Source of the DNA: Dasyornis broadbenti
Taxonomy: Eukaryota > Chordata > Aves > Passeriformes > Dasyornithidae
Length of the DNA: 64,000 bases
NCBI GenBank assembly: GCA_013397935.1
Contig: VZRN01004204.1
Location: 2,717,863 to 2,781,862 of the forward strand
Direction: 5' to 3'
Position numbers and translations under genes: made by a program. The notes below the pieces were generated by a model. The model ran no database searches. It was not told the DNA's origin and was given only the letters and a program-made list of their open reading frames with translations. Positions 9,901 through 22,282 of the stretch are shown one piece after another (the stretch's first letter is position 1; each line of letters begins with the position of its first letter).

Positions 9901-12900
9901 TCACAGACATTTTGAAAATTAAGGTGATTACATGGTATTTTTAATACTGAATGTAGTAGTGACACTGCAGAAAGACAGCCTTCTCCCCTAGCAGCAAATC
10001 TAAACACAGGGGTTTTTCACCACTTTTATCACATGGAGAACTTTTATTTCTTCATGGGATCACAATCTACTTCAAAGAGCTACTTGAAGTTTCCTGTTTC
10101 ACAGTAAATATATTCTTAAATGTAAATATATGCATAAGTTAAGCATTCATGCTGACACAAGTAAGTTTTTCAAGGTATCCCATTAAATCCAAGCACATGC
10201 TTAACTTTTATCTGCCTAGAAGCAGCCTCCTAAATTTCGATTTTTTTTTTTTTGCTGGCTAATTACTACTTGCAGTTCAGTTCATAACTACCAAATGGAA
10301 ATCTTTCAGAAGTGTCCTGATTTTGCTAAGATGGAATATCCTGCACCACTTACCTCCTCTCTGTCTTTCTGAAAAACTTATCTTGTGTCATGAATGCATA
10401 TGAACAAGGAAGCACAGCTAAGACTCATGACCTTACACTTCGTGTTTTCATGCTTTTATGCTTTTCTTTTTCTTAAAGTTTAAAAAAAATTAAAAGCAGT
10501 CTTCAGTATGATCTTAACATTAGGAAGGGAGGAATAGTTTGACGAGTTGAAGAGTGAAGTTTTCATCATATCCCTCAGTAAAACTGTTCATTTGAAATGT
10601 GTTCATGATGAGAAAATTAAGGTGTTTTTTTCCACTCCTTGTGTTTTCCAGGACCTGTTTCCGTACTGAATGTACAGCGAGGTCAGGCATGGCAGCTGTG
10701 AATGACAGCCTTTAGAGGTGCAGCATAAAACAAGTCAAGACAACGGTGGGTTTTCTTGGGATCAGCCTGTGCCTTTGAAAATCCAGCTTGAAAATAGTTG
10801 GTCTTCACATCCCGAGTGGGCTCCTACTTTATCCCACTTTGCTAACAGAGTGGCCATCTGGGAAGATTACATACAAAGCCTACTGGATAAAGAATCCTTC
10901 ACACTGCAGTCACCAGAACAAACTACTTTTGCATCTACTATAGGAGAGTGAATTAAAAAGTACTGCAGAACTGGCTCTTTCAATTTACATGTAGAGAAAA
11001 GAATCTAGGTCTCATTAAAGTGATGTTATCAATATGCATTTTATGGACCATATTTACACTGAATCAGTCTAACTGCATTCCCACATACACAATTTCAAAT
11101 ATGAGTCTCTGTATAGGAATTGTATGGGGTTGTACTAGACCTGATCTTCATTTGGAATGAACTGGGATAACCAGACTGAAGGACACGTCGTTTGCAGATC
11201 ACTAAAATTCTGGCCTTTTCTGCATAGAAGGAAAGATATATACCCTCTTTCCAAATGGGAAACCCAGCAAAGTAAGATGTAACCACCAGGCTGACTAAAT
11301 TATTGTGTCTTGGAAAACGACAAGAAATTTGAAGCCCCAAAACCAGTAAAAAGTTTCTCTTCGTTTTAAAGCAAAATTTCCCTTTAAAACAAAATTTCCC
11401 TTTGTGAGCAAATAAGTTTCCCTTTGTTTTAAACTTAGTGGGATGGTATTCAAAGTTTTAAGTTAAAACATTTTCAGTCCTGACCTCTAATGTCACCCAG
11501 GCACCTTTGGGGAGTGATTGTCTCTTCTTTGAGAGTCTATATACTGTTCTGAAACGAAAAATGTATGGATACAGTCACACTGTCATCTGGTCAAATTTGG
11601 TTCTCAATTTTTCTGTGTGGAAGCTCCAACAAAGCAGGGCAAGTTCCCTGTCCTGCACAGGCACTCTCATTTTCCCCCAGTGTGTTTTGGGTTGGACTGG
11701 AAAACCTTTTGTTGACATCACATTAGTGCAGGATCTCTACACTGGGAACGGGCCCAGAAACTGCACCAATTGCTCCTCTTTCTCCTAAGTGTTAGTGGCA
11801 ACACCGATTTGTCAGTGCCTTATCTGAAGTGCTGTGATCAAGGCATCAATTCTTGTAATCACTTAGAGCATACAACACCATTACCTTATCTTTGGAAGAT
11901 GCATATTCCCATGAGAACCCCTTGTTTTGTACTCTTAATTATTGTTAACAATGATCTGCAGATGACTCTCCCGTTATACAATTTCTTTCTTGGTGTTCCT
12001 TTTTTTGGAAGATGCCAGAAGCATTTGATTTAGGATTGATACTTACTCCAATACTGATCAAACACAGCTTTGATTTTCCTTTGTTTCCTTCTTCTCTCTA
12101 TCACTGGTTCAGTTGCATTTCAGGAATGATGAAAAAGGCCGGCTGGGAACTAATTATAAAAATGCAAGTCGGAAGAAATACAGTTTGTACCATTGTCCTT
12201 TATCTTTCAAGCAGCTAAAATGATCACTAATATTTCGTAAATGAAAGGGAAAAATTAAGATGCAACCATTAGAATTGGGCTGTATTATAAATAATGGTTA
12301 CTAGGGAGATTTCAAGAGAGCTTAATTTGGGAGCTTTCCTTTGAGAGGAACTGAGCTGCTTGCTCCTAAATCCCCCTGTGATAGCTTTTGAAAAATATTC
12401 CCTTAAGTCATTAGATTCCTTTAAAAAGTACAGTAGAAACATAGAGGGCAGTATCATGCTGAACCACAGATCTGACCTGGTTTCTGAGTGGCCAGGGCTT
12501 GCAAACTGTGGCCTTTCCATTTGAGCACAATGAGACACACTACAGACTCATCTGTCTCTTCACTTAGACAGCTACTTTTCCAGGACATCTTCTTTTTCTG
12601 AACCAGCATGGTTTCTGGAGATCTTTTTGTTTCTCTGTAAATTTTTAGGCAGTTGCTCCTCTTGTTTCCTTATCTTCCATCCCAGGTCCTGCCACTGTTT
12701 CCTAACTTGCCCTTATCTGTCCACAGCTGCCTTAATGCATTCACATTCTGCTTTGCTCCTGCCTCTTGTTCCAACTGTATCAGCAGGAAGCCCTACATAA
12801 GAGGTACAGCAAAATTAATTCATTTGGGACCTGCTTTGAGGTCTTTTCCCCCAGTGTTGGAGTGGTTCAAATGGTGGTCACTCTTTCAGCTAAAAACCAG

Positions 12901-14058
12901 CACCATTAGAAAACAGCATTCCTACAGATTCGGGCTCTTATGATGCATCATTATTGATTTCTCTGTTGCTTCATGTTGATTCATCTCAACTGAAATGTGT
13001 ATTTTTGATATAAAGTAATTCACTGGTGCCCCCATTTTAGATCCATAATTTGAGAAAATGGCGTGAAGTAATGAAAGGCACTTTTGAAAGGCAAAGTTGC
13101 TTTCAGTCTAAGAAGGCTCGGAGAGGATTTCTTTTTCACATGATAGTCATTGTCAGTTCATCAGAAGGAAAACTTTCTTCCCCCTGATGATAGCAAAACT
13201 ATGCCACAGTCCATGTCTCCAACATCCCGCCCTCTGTCTCTAGTCTGTGCTAGTGCTGAATAAAGACCTCTGGATCCTGAGAGTGGCCAGAAGAGATATT
13301 CTAGAGAGGAATATCAGAAGTCAAACATGCATCAATGTTTCTGTTATGCACTTCCCAGCCTCCAGCTTCCTGAGATGGATGTTGGTTTTATGCCTAAGAA
13401 AGCCTCACAGTGTAGTTCTCTTCATTAGCTTGTCGTGTCTCCACATGAATCCCCTAAACTATTTCCAGCCAAGCTTTCGTCAGGAGTGCCACACACAAGA
13501 ACTGCCTCTTGTTTTTAATCCATCTCCTGCTATTTTCACCTGACAGCCCTCATTTCTCTCATAAGAGACATTATGAGCAGTCACTTCCTTCTCAACTCAC
13601 ACCAGGGGCACTTAAGGAATATCCAGGAGCACAAGTACAAACATTTTAAAAACTCACAAATTAAGAAAAGTTAGAATCTTTTTGAACAAGAAAAGAAAGT
13701 TTTCTTACAGTTTCATGCATATTTTAAATGAACAGTGGTGATGATGAAAGAACAGTCCCTTGAGCTGAAGAGGAGTCATAATCCTGCACATCTAGGAGAT
13801 GTCTGCACTTAGCTTTAAATGAGGCTCTCTGGAAGGGTCTGTGGATGGTGAACATTACCAAAGCCCCTGCATACTGTTTGTGAGTTTTCATGTACATTAA
13901 AAAGTGATAAGCTGGCCACCTACTGTTCATATTTTAGTATCAGATGGTTTTGTCTCACATCAAGAGAAACTAAATGGTTTTAGTTTAAAACAGATGGCAA
14001 ACTGTTGGCAGGAGCTTTCAGAGGCATCAACAATTGTAAAGTAAAGTAGGACTCATAG
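9901..14058. other. Non-coding unique DNA, no gene seen
   Basis: There is a T-run near 10242-10254 and an 18-base-period repeat at about 11372-11420. A 77-codon plus-strand frame at 10718-10951 is followed by a stop and preceded by in-frame stops at 10667 and just before the ATG, so an upstream coding exon joining at the acceptor-like site 10651 is not supported. No known domain is seen in any frame. Confidence 0.55.
11372..11420. repeat. Short local repeat, 18-base period
   Basis: caaaatttcccttt occurs at 11372-11385 and again at 11390-11403. A third, related piece (agtttccctttg) follows at about 11415. It is a local duplication. Confidence 0.6.
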
Positions 14059-14125
14059 GACAGATGAGAAATTAAATGCCCAGTGCTAGAAAGTGACCTG
14101 AAATTAAATCCAAGGTATAGGCCAT
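14059..14125 (-). mobile_element. Possible MIR-like fragment
   Basis: The order 'cagatgagaaattaaatgccca', then 'agaaagtgacctg', then 'ccaagg' resembles an inverted MIR core (the 'cagatgaggaaactgaggcc' and 'agtgacttgcccaagg' segments). The match is short and diverged, so this is tentative. Confidence 0.35.
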
Positions 14126-16316
14126 CACACAGCAGGATGTTGAAAACTTTCCTACAGATCTGCATTCTGCAACTAGCTCCTGTCTCTTTCAAGGACAGAG
14201 CAAAAGCCCCAGTTTGAAAGAAGATTGCCTTTTGGAGAAATGAGAATTCACATCCGAGTCTGGATCACGTTATTTGCATGTTTGTCACAGACTGTTTCAA
14301 ATGGAGTTCTTGTGTCTCCTGAGCCAGGTGAGAAAAACTTCTTGATGTGACAGTACAGGTGAAACAAAACACCATAAAAGCAATTTGCAATAATAAAAGA
14401 CAGTCTGCCAGCCTATCAAACATAAGCATACAAAAGACATTACTGAAAAACACACACATTTAGGTTATGACCTGCAGGACATCTACCTGAAATCCTGAGT
14501 TGATGTCTGGCTTAGGAAACACTGCTGCTGGAATACACTGGCGGGTCAGTAGGAGCAAACATGCTGAGGGGTTAGCACGAGTGGCAAGATCGAAGCCTTG
14601 CATTTCACCTTGCCTCAGTGCAGTGTCATGAGCATGGGGGGCTGCTCTTCCTCTGGTGCAGGAGCTGCTGCTGGGATGAAGAGCTCTCCCCCGTGACAGC
14701 GAGCCTGCCTACAGGCTATCCCTGCTGCACAAGATGAGTCTGAAAGCTGCCACATAAATATTCTTGCTGCTTAGAAATGGAAGCACAGGCCAAGGGCTGT
14801 TTAATTCAGTCTTGAGAAAGGAACTCAGCCAGACATGCAGAGTGACAGCCACTTTGTGGCTCTCAGTCGAGGCTGGCCCCACAAGCTTTTGTCACAGGAC
14901 AGAACACTCTTTCTGTGTGCCAGCTAAGCCATCCCCTACCATCATTATTAATGCCAATAAACCATCACCCCTAAACATTCTTGTAGCATCCCTATTCATC
15001 CCTTCAGGACACTCTGAACTTTTGATCATCCTGACCTTTGGTTCTCATCTTTTTCAGAACATCCTCTTGGAACAGCAAAACTCAAAACAAGCCCTCTAAC
15101 CCGACATCAGGCTGAAACTCTATAAGGATATGAATCCTGCGCTGTTTCCAAACAATGTAGCTTAAACCCAGGATTCCTTAAAACACTTTGGCACTTCTGT
15201 GATATTGACCTGAGTTTCCAGGAAACAAAAGAAACTGAGGAAAAATCCAGTTTTCAGGATGACCCTTGGTGTGATGATGACTTTGACTTTGCCAAATTCT
15301 GCTCATCACATTCAGGGTGCAACCTGCACTGCAAACTCTCCTTGAGTGCCTGACTTGCGACAAAGGCAGCTTAGGGTTAATCGCAATGAAATAGAAAGAC
15401 GATTTGGGGGCAGAGGAAAACCAGTAGGATTAGTACACTGCCCCTGCAATGAAAAGCAGTCAACCTCCTCCAGAGCACATGACCACCTTGTCCAGGTTCT
15501 AGGTCATCCTTCAGAAGAGGTATCACCCCTGTTTCCAGAAGGAGCACTGGCATGAGCAAGTACCAGGTCCATACAGCAGGCACCTGATCCAGAGGGGTGT
15601 AAACAGTGTTAAAGCCTCACAAAAAGTCAGGAAAAGATGAATTTTCTTTCTAAAGTTTTATGACACTCCTGTCACAGCACCCTCAAACATGCTGGATATA
15701 CACAGCAAAAAAACTACCATCAAGTTTTTCCTTTTACGTTTGATTTGTTATCTTCAGTATTCTGGTATATGGATCGCCTCTACACAAATGAGTTTGGATT
15801 TAACTGAATTTTGTGTTTTTCCCCAGATTCCTGGAGGCAACCTGGCATGCACACCCTGTGGTATGAATTAATATCTATTATCCCTATCACTCTATTTAAT
15901 TCAGCTAGTAGAACATCTAAGTAAAAAGGGTTCTTTGGAGCTTTGAGCCTGTCTAACTGCCTGAGGTGTTTTCTAATTTTTTTATTCTCCATGAAAAATT
16001 CATTCCCAAATGATAAATCGTTGTGAAAAGTGAACAAACAGCAGATCCAGCTTTGTTCATTAACAAACAACCTTGTCTGTGAACACAGGGTATGTCAGGC
16101 TGGATTTATCTAGCTCAGTTCCTTCTTTTTAAGAGCAGCCAACACAGAGAGAGGTGGGAAGAACCAATGCAGGGAGAGACCGGCAAATTTACCTACCCAT
16201 TGATACTGCCCTGATCCCACAGATCTAATATGTTTCCTTGCACTGTAGAGACTGAACACCATATCCTGGCCTATCAAGTGGGAATAGGGTGGGAAACATG
16301 GCACAAAGGCAGGTAT
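14126..16316. other. Non-coding unique DNA, no gene seen
   Basis: A locally more G+C-rich patch lies at about 14570-14720, but it has few CpG and no promoter signal that I can support. The 111-codon frame at 14764-15099 shows no domain. Confidence 0.55.
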
Positions 16317-16700
16317 CATAGAACCATGGAATCATTAGGGCTGGAAATGGTCTCCAGGACCATTGAGTCCAACCTTCGACCAAACACCACCATATCAACT
16401 AAACCACAACACTAAGCGCCTCATTGAGTCGTTTCTTGAACAATTCCAGGGATCATGACTCCATCACTTCCCTGAGCAGCCCTTCCAATGCTTGACAATG
16501 TTTTCTGTGAAGAAATTCTTCCTGATGTCCAACCTGAACCTCCACTGGTGTAGCTTGAGGCCGTGTCCTCTTGTCCTGTCTCTGTTTGCCTGGGAGAAGA
16601 GGCTGACCCCCACTCGGCAACAGTCTCCTTTCAGGGAGTGGTAGAGAGGGAAAAGGTCTCCCCAGAGTAGTCCCAGGCAGGAGGACAAGACATGGCCTGA
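16317..16700 (-). mobile_element. CR1 LINE 3' end, 5'-truncated
   Basis: The plus strand starts 'catagaaccatggaatcat', the reverse complement of the 8-base terminal repeat of CR1. 'ctggaaatggtctccaggac' and 'attgagtccaacc' follow, then the 'gaagaaattcttcctgatg' and 'gtcctcttgtcctgtctctg' segments of the CR1 3' region. The element therefore runs on the minus strand and is truncated at its 5' end, as CR1 insertions usually are. Similarity fades after about 16700. The two overlapping minus-strand frames here (up to 109 codons) are passenger frames of the repeat. Fairly low divergence suggests it is one of the younger CR1 copies in the window. Confidence 0.88.
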
Positions 16701-19700
16701 GGGAAGAGGGACCACAGCATATTAAGCCCACAAGCCAACCTGCCAAGGACCCCAGAGTGTGGTGACTAGATTTCCGACACACAACTGGAACTACAGGAGC
16801 TTTGTCTTCTGCTGCAGGATGATTTGGAGAGTTCCTTGATTGAAATCATATTGTTCCGCTCCTGAGCAAGGGTGAGCTGAGCTCCATCCTGTAAAGTGCA
16901 GTATTTCTGCTTCAGCAAGGGAGACAAAAGAACTGTATGGCCTCATTCCTGCTTCTCTCTGGCAGACAGAGCAGGAATGATTTGTGGTGAAACATTTCAG
17001 GCCTTGATGATTAGTACTGAAGCTTATGTGTTCATCACATATTAAAGTAGTAGTTCCACACACGAATAACTCTGGCATGAAGAAAATTACTAGAGATGGA
17101 GGAGAAAGAGATCAAGAGCCAGGCTACCACAAATGCTAAGATTGCTGAGAAATGAGGCCATCTTGAATTAGAAAAAAAATTAAAAGGAAAAAAGAATCCC
17201 CCCAGGATCTTGTTTTATTTCATGGTTTTAGAGGTTCAAGTTGTCAAGTTATTCACAATCATAATTAAACATTACAGCTTTCCAAATTGCCTCTTTGTCC
17301 AGAAATTCAAACATAAGACAAATAGGCTCTGAGCATCACATCTCTGAAAAAAATGCAGAGCAAAAAATTTTCTCTTTGATGAGAGAAAACAATCTGAAAA
17401 TTTGTTCTTTGCAACATTGATTTTTCAGTCTGAAGAAGTTTCTTATCTGATTTCCTTGCTTCACTGTGTTTTACTGCAGTAAAACTGTAAAGAAAGATGC
17501 AATGAAAAGCAACATCAGAAGACACTGTTTCCTGTGTATGGTTCACACTTTGCGAAGAGGAGAACTCTTCTCCTGTCAGGAAAGGATATGCAATCAGCTC
17601 CAACAGCACTTAAGAAGGCAGGGCAGAGAAAGAGCTGGGGGTCTAACAGCCCGTAGGCCCTGTCAGCATTTATTATCCATAAAGGAGATGGGATAATATA
17701 AGAGCCTGCACTGTGCAAACCACCTCTATTTTCTTGATTATAGTATTTGTTAAAATGCTTGGTTAGAAAGAAGGGCAATGGAAGTTGAGCTAGGGCTTTG
17801 AAAAGATTATTCAGCCCTCTTATTCTTTGTGCAAACAAAATTTAAAGAGAAATTGTAAGACACAGAAAGCTGTAATTTATCTTGAGCTCATCAACTGAAC
17901 AGCGAGTGCTTAAGAGGCACATTACATATACTTTCATAAGTGATAGTACAATGCCGGAACATGAACTTTACTGCAAAATTTACTTATCTATATGATGTGC
18001 CAAAGAGACAGTCTTGCTAACCAAGTGCTCAGGACTGCAGGTTTTACTTGAAGGCACAGTTAGAGAAAATTCACATAAAACCCCTGTGGTGAAAAAGGGT
18101 ATTAATGGGAAATTGTCAGCAACTGTTATTTACCTTGGAATTGGCCTTGAGCTTTCTATTGTGTGTATGAGCTCACCTTTCCCATTTAGGTGTTCTCACA
18201 GGACAATGTCCTCAAGACCTGATGATCTGGTAAAGACAAGGATGTGAAAAAAAGCAGCTAATCTAAAGCAAAATATTTTCATGGCTGGGAAAAATCCCTT
18301 TTGCATGGTTTCAGAAAAATAGAATGGAATTAATCTGAGCAGAAACATTTTACAGCTGACCTGAATGACTCTTTTTTTTTTTTCTTTTCTTTTTTTTTTA
18401 AAAGTGATTTCTATACTTATTTTGCATTTAAAATAATGTCTGAACCATGGAGCCAACAGTGGATTTGGAATCACAGCCTTATTCCTGACACAAAGTCCCC
18501 AGAATAAGGACAGGATCTTGCTGGGTCATGCAGCAGCACCACACTGCTCCCCCTCAGCTGATGGGACCTGATCTGACATCACAGCTGAGCTTTCAGAGCC
18601 AAACTATTCAAACTGGATGAGTGCATTTTTGTTGTGTGAGTGCTGTATTTCCAACTCTATTTTCTGGCCTGTACTTCAGTCCTTAGCTAAACCTTCCACA
18701 AGCTTTCCTTCAGACACGAGTAGGAAGTATCCTGTTCACATGGCACAGCTGAAGCTGAAACATGATGTTTGCCCACAGCAGTAAGCCTTGGCAAAACAGG
18801 AACATAAGGGATAAGATCATCAACTACTGTGGACAAGCTGTTGAGGATCTCCTCCTGTCTTCACAGAGAGCTGGGAGCCAGGCAGTCCCTTGTGGACACT
18901 TCAGCTGCTTAACACAGCACTGCTGCACCAATTAAATTCCCTGTCACAGATGCTAAAACCACCAGAGTTGCTTAAAAACTCTAATCAGCACCATAGTAGT
19001 GATATCAAAATGGTAATGGTGGTGTCTGTGTTTGACAGAATGAGTCCCTCGAGAGCCAGAGTCACTTCTGCTCTCTGAGACCTAAAAAGTTCTTCATCTA
19101 ACAGGGGGTGGCTTTTTTCCCCTTTGCTGAATGGCTTGAAAGGCACAAACTGAATCTACAAAAGCCTTGGCAGAGCAGATATTGTAGGATATAATATTCT
19201 GGGAGCACTTCAGTAACTGCTCAGTAGTTATGCCAGTGGCTAATGGTACATTAGCTGAGTGCATTCCAGGAGATGTGTACTGCACTTCTAAGCAGTCTTA
19301 GGAAAGTAGGAAAGTGTTTGCAGGATTGGATGTGCCAACTACAGGGTAACCCCACAAAGGTGGGACCCCCCCAGAAACCACAGGCTTTCTTTTAGTGAGG
19401 TCAAGTGAAAAAACCCAGTCATTCAACACTGGAAACTCTTGGATTTTGAGGGATTGGTTTGTCTGTTTAGAGTTTGGCAAAAATATTTCTCAAGGGAGCA
19501 CATCTGGTCTCTGCCATGGTTTGGGACTGCAAAGAAGTTCTCTTTACCATAAAATGGTTCAAAAATATTTCATCTTAGTAACATCAACTCTTAAAAAAAT
19601 TAAACAACCTTTTATTATGACTGTGAGCTATTTCAAAAATGAAAAAATTCTGTGTAAAAGCAAGCTGAGTGAAGCACTGCAAATCTGGAAGTTTACTGTT

Positions 19701-22210
19701 AAGTAATTTAGATAACAACTGACACTGCCAGCTTATTTTTCTGATACTTTGTTCATACAGTAACCATGACTCTTTAGGACCCTGTTTCCAGAACAGAGGT
19801 GCCAGTTTTGCTCCATCCTTCTGGATATATCTAGGTCCCTCATAAGCCTGTCTTCAGGTGGAAACTCCCGGGTCAGATCCTGATGCTCTGGACTTGCACT
19901 CCACACTACTAAGCTGGTCAGTTTTCATGGGAAGAAAGGGAGGTCTGTGGTACCCAACTCAAGCCCTCCAGATCAAGGACACCAAAAAAAGGATTTGCAT
20001 CCACCTAAAATAAAGCTGCAAAGGCTAAGAGACCTGACTTGTTCCAAAAGCACTACCCAATGTATCCTAGGAATCCCTGAGAACCACAGTTGGGAACTTA
20101 AGTTTCAGATGAACATGATGTTCTTCTCTTCCTATCTTGGTGACATGACTTAATCTTCCACTAAATTAATCCCATTTCATGTTATAGAACTGTTGTGAAG
20201 CTGAACATACCTTCCCATACTTTTCTTCATGACCCATTTCAGAATCAAAATGTGTTTTAAATACTTTACACACCCATTACTTTTTATTATGAACTGCTGC
20301 TCATATGGATGGCACTGAGTTTTATGGCAACACATCATTTGATGGAAACACTCTTTTGCTGTTATATCATCCCCTTGGATATGAACTACTCCACTGCACA
20401 ACACAGCACCACTCCACTGCAAACACAGTTTTGTACCCACGGTTCAATTTTTGGCAAGAAGATCAGGCTTTCTGTTATGGTCTTCTCAATCATTTAAAAA
20501 ACCCATTATGTTCCCTTAAAAATCACCTTATCCCCTCTTTTATTTTCATCAATTAACAGATTTTTTTTTCATTTTTAAACAGAAAATAAGAAATAGAATT
20601 CAACAAAAAGTATCAAGAAGGAGAAACAGACAAATATGAAAGGAGAAAATACTGAGCAAAATTGACATTTTGACACAAATTCTGTTTACTTGGTCTTCAT
20701 GAGACAAGGTTGGACATGGGAGTATTCCTATGAGAGAGAACAGTCAGAAAGTGTGGTTCAGAGAAGAGGAGAGGGTGGCAGTATCAGCACTGCAGCTCAT
20801 TTGAAATGCTGAAGCAGAGCTGCCCTTTCTAGGTTAGTACGAACCAGCAGGAAACCTGACTCTGTCAGTGCCAAAACACCATTTTCAATATTCTAACATC
20901 TGCCATCTCTGTCTCTTAACAAGCTCTGAGGCTCTTGTTCACAGAACAGAAATCCTATTATCCCAGGCAGCCCCTGCCACTGCCATTTCTGATGGTTTCG
21001 CTGTAAGGACACATTTTCTGATTCAACATTTATATGCAAGAACCCTTTACAAGCTCCTTGTGTTTCCCTGCCTATACTAATACACAGACAGCAATGCTGC
21101 GACATTTCTCAACAGTTTAATTATCCTTTTCCTGTCATGTTGGACTAAGACAGGGAGGTTTAATCTTAACAAATGTTTCTATTAGTGTAGAGACAGGGAA
21201 CAATGTTTCTACCAACAATTTTGGTTAATTCCTTCTGCTTTCTGAGGATGAGGCAAATTTTATTGCCCTATGTTCACATTCTTGGCTTTTGTCCTCACAA
21301 AAAATGCACCAAATGAAAACCCAAGATTTCATCTGGTACATTTTTTTCAAGTTTAAACTACACATTCTTCATGGGTGTATACAAAACTAACAAATAATAA
21401 ACATCTACTTGAGCCAGCATTACTGAACACGCAAATTTTAGCATTTCACAGCAGTTACACAAAGAGAAAACAGAAACAGAACAAAACTTCCAATATCCCT
21501 TTGAAATCTTTCCGTATTTATTCATCTCAGTAGAGCAGTCGGATTTTTTAGACAAACACAGTACACAGCAGTCAAGGTCCAAAATCCAAAGAACACTTAA
21601 GGAAACAGAATATGTGTCAGTCACGTTTCATGTGTGCACTTCTCCACTGGAGTGTTATTTCTCTTCTATGGGGACTTGTTACAACTAACAAATTTTACTC
21701 TGTTCAGCTCTTTATTCAGTAGAAGAAATAAGGTTTCATGATCAATGTGTTGATTCTTTCTATGGTTTATTCACAATTTCAAGCAGAGAAAATAAAAATT
21801 GCAAACACATTACCTGTAGAAAATTCATTCTCATTTATTCAGACTAATGAGTGGACCATACAAACGTGACCTTCTCCCCTGCCAGTAACAATAGAAGGAA
21901 GAACAAAAAAATTACTGGATTAGGCGATTATAGAAAGCTGAGTAACTTTTTAAAGTGAAAAAAATTCCAAACTGGTAGAAAGAAAATTGGTTAGGAAAGG
22001 TTCAACAAGATGCCTTCAAGAAAGAGTAGATAAAGAAGAAGCACCAATGTGTAAGACCTGTGGGAAAGCAATTAAGATATTTGTGTTGATAGCCACAATG
22101 CCTAGATGCCTGTAAATTATCTAAATCGGCAGTCTACTTTAAAGGAATTGTACTTGCACCTCATTGTGTTTATCTTGCTTTCTTGCTCTGCCATTGCCTT
22201 ATTGCCAATC
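16701..22210. other. Non-coding unique DNA, no gene seen
   Basis: The block holds a T/C-rich tract at about 18372-18402 and otherwise ordinary A+T-rich sequence. Frames of about 100 codons occur on both strands (17307-17609, 17515-17838, 19395-19706), overlap each other and show no recognisable domain. Confidence 0.55.
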
Positions 22211-22251
22211 TTTCCTTCTTTTTTTTTCTTTTCTTTCTTTCTTTTTTTTNN

Positions 22252-22281
<30 letters not shown>
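22211..22281. repeat. Long T-rich tract with two undetermined bases
   Basis: A mixed T/C stretch passes into a T homopolymer, with N at 22250-22251. It may be the reversed poly-A of a retrotransposed copy, though I recognise no element body beside it. Its length in the assembly is probably unreliable. Confidence 0.8.

Positions 22282-22282
<1 letters not shown>

Noticed and set aside
10651..10951. Acceptor-like pyrimidine tract with AG at 10651 leading towards a 77-codon frame
   Set aside because: The frame has a TGA at 10667 and another stop before the ATG at 10718, so the site cannot open into that frame.
14570..14720. G+C-richer patch as a possible CpG island
   Set aside because: CpG count by eye is low and there is no promoter or first-exon signal.
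16453..16782. 109- and 83-codon minus-strand frames
   Set aside because: They lie in, or extend slightly beyond, the non-coding CR1 3' region.
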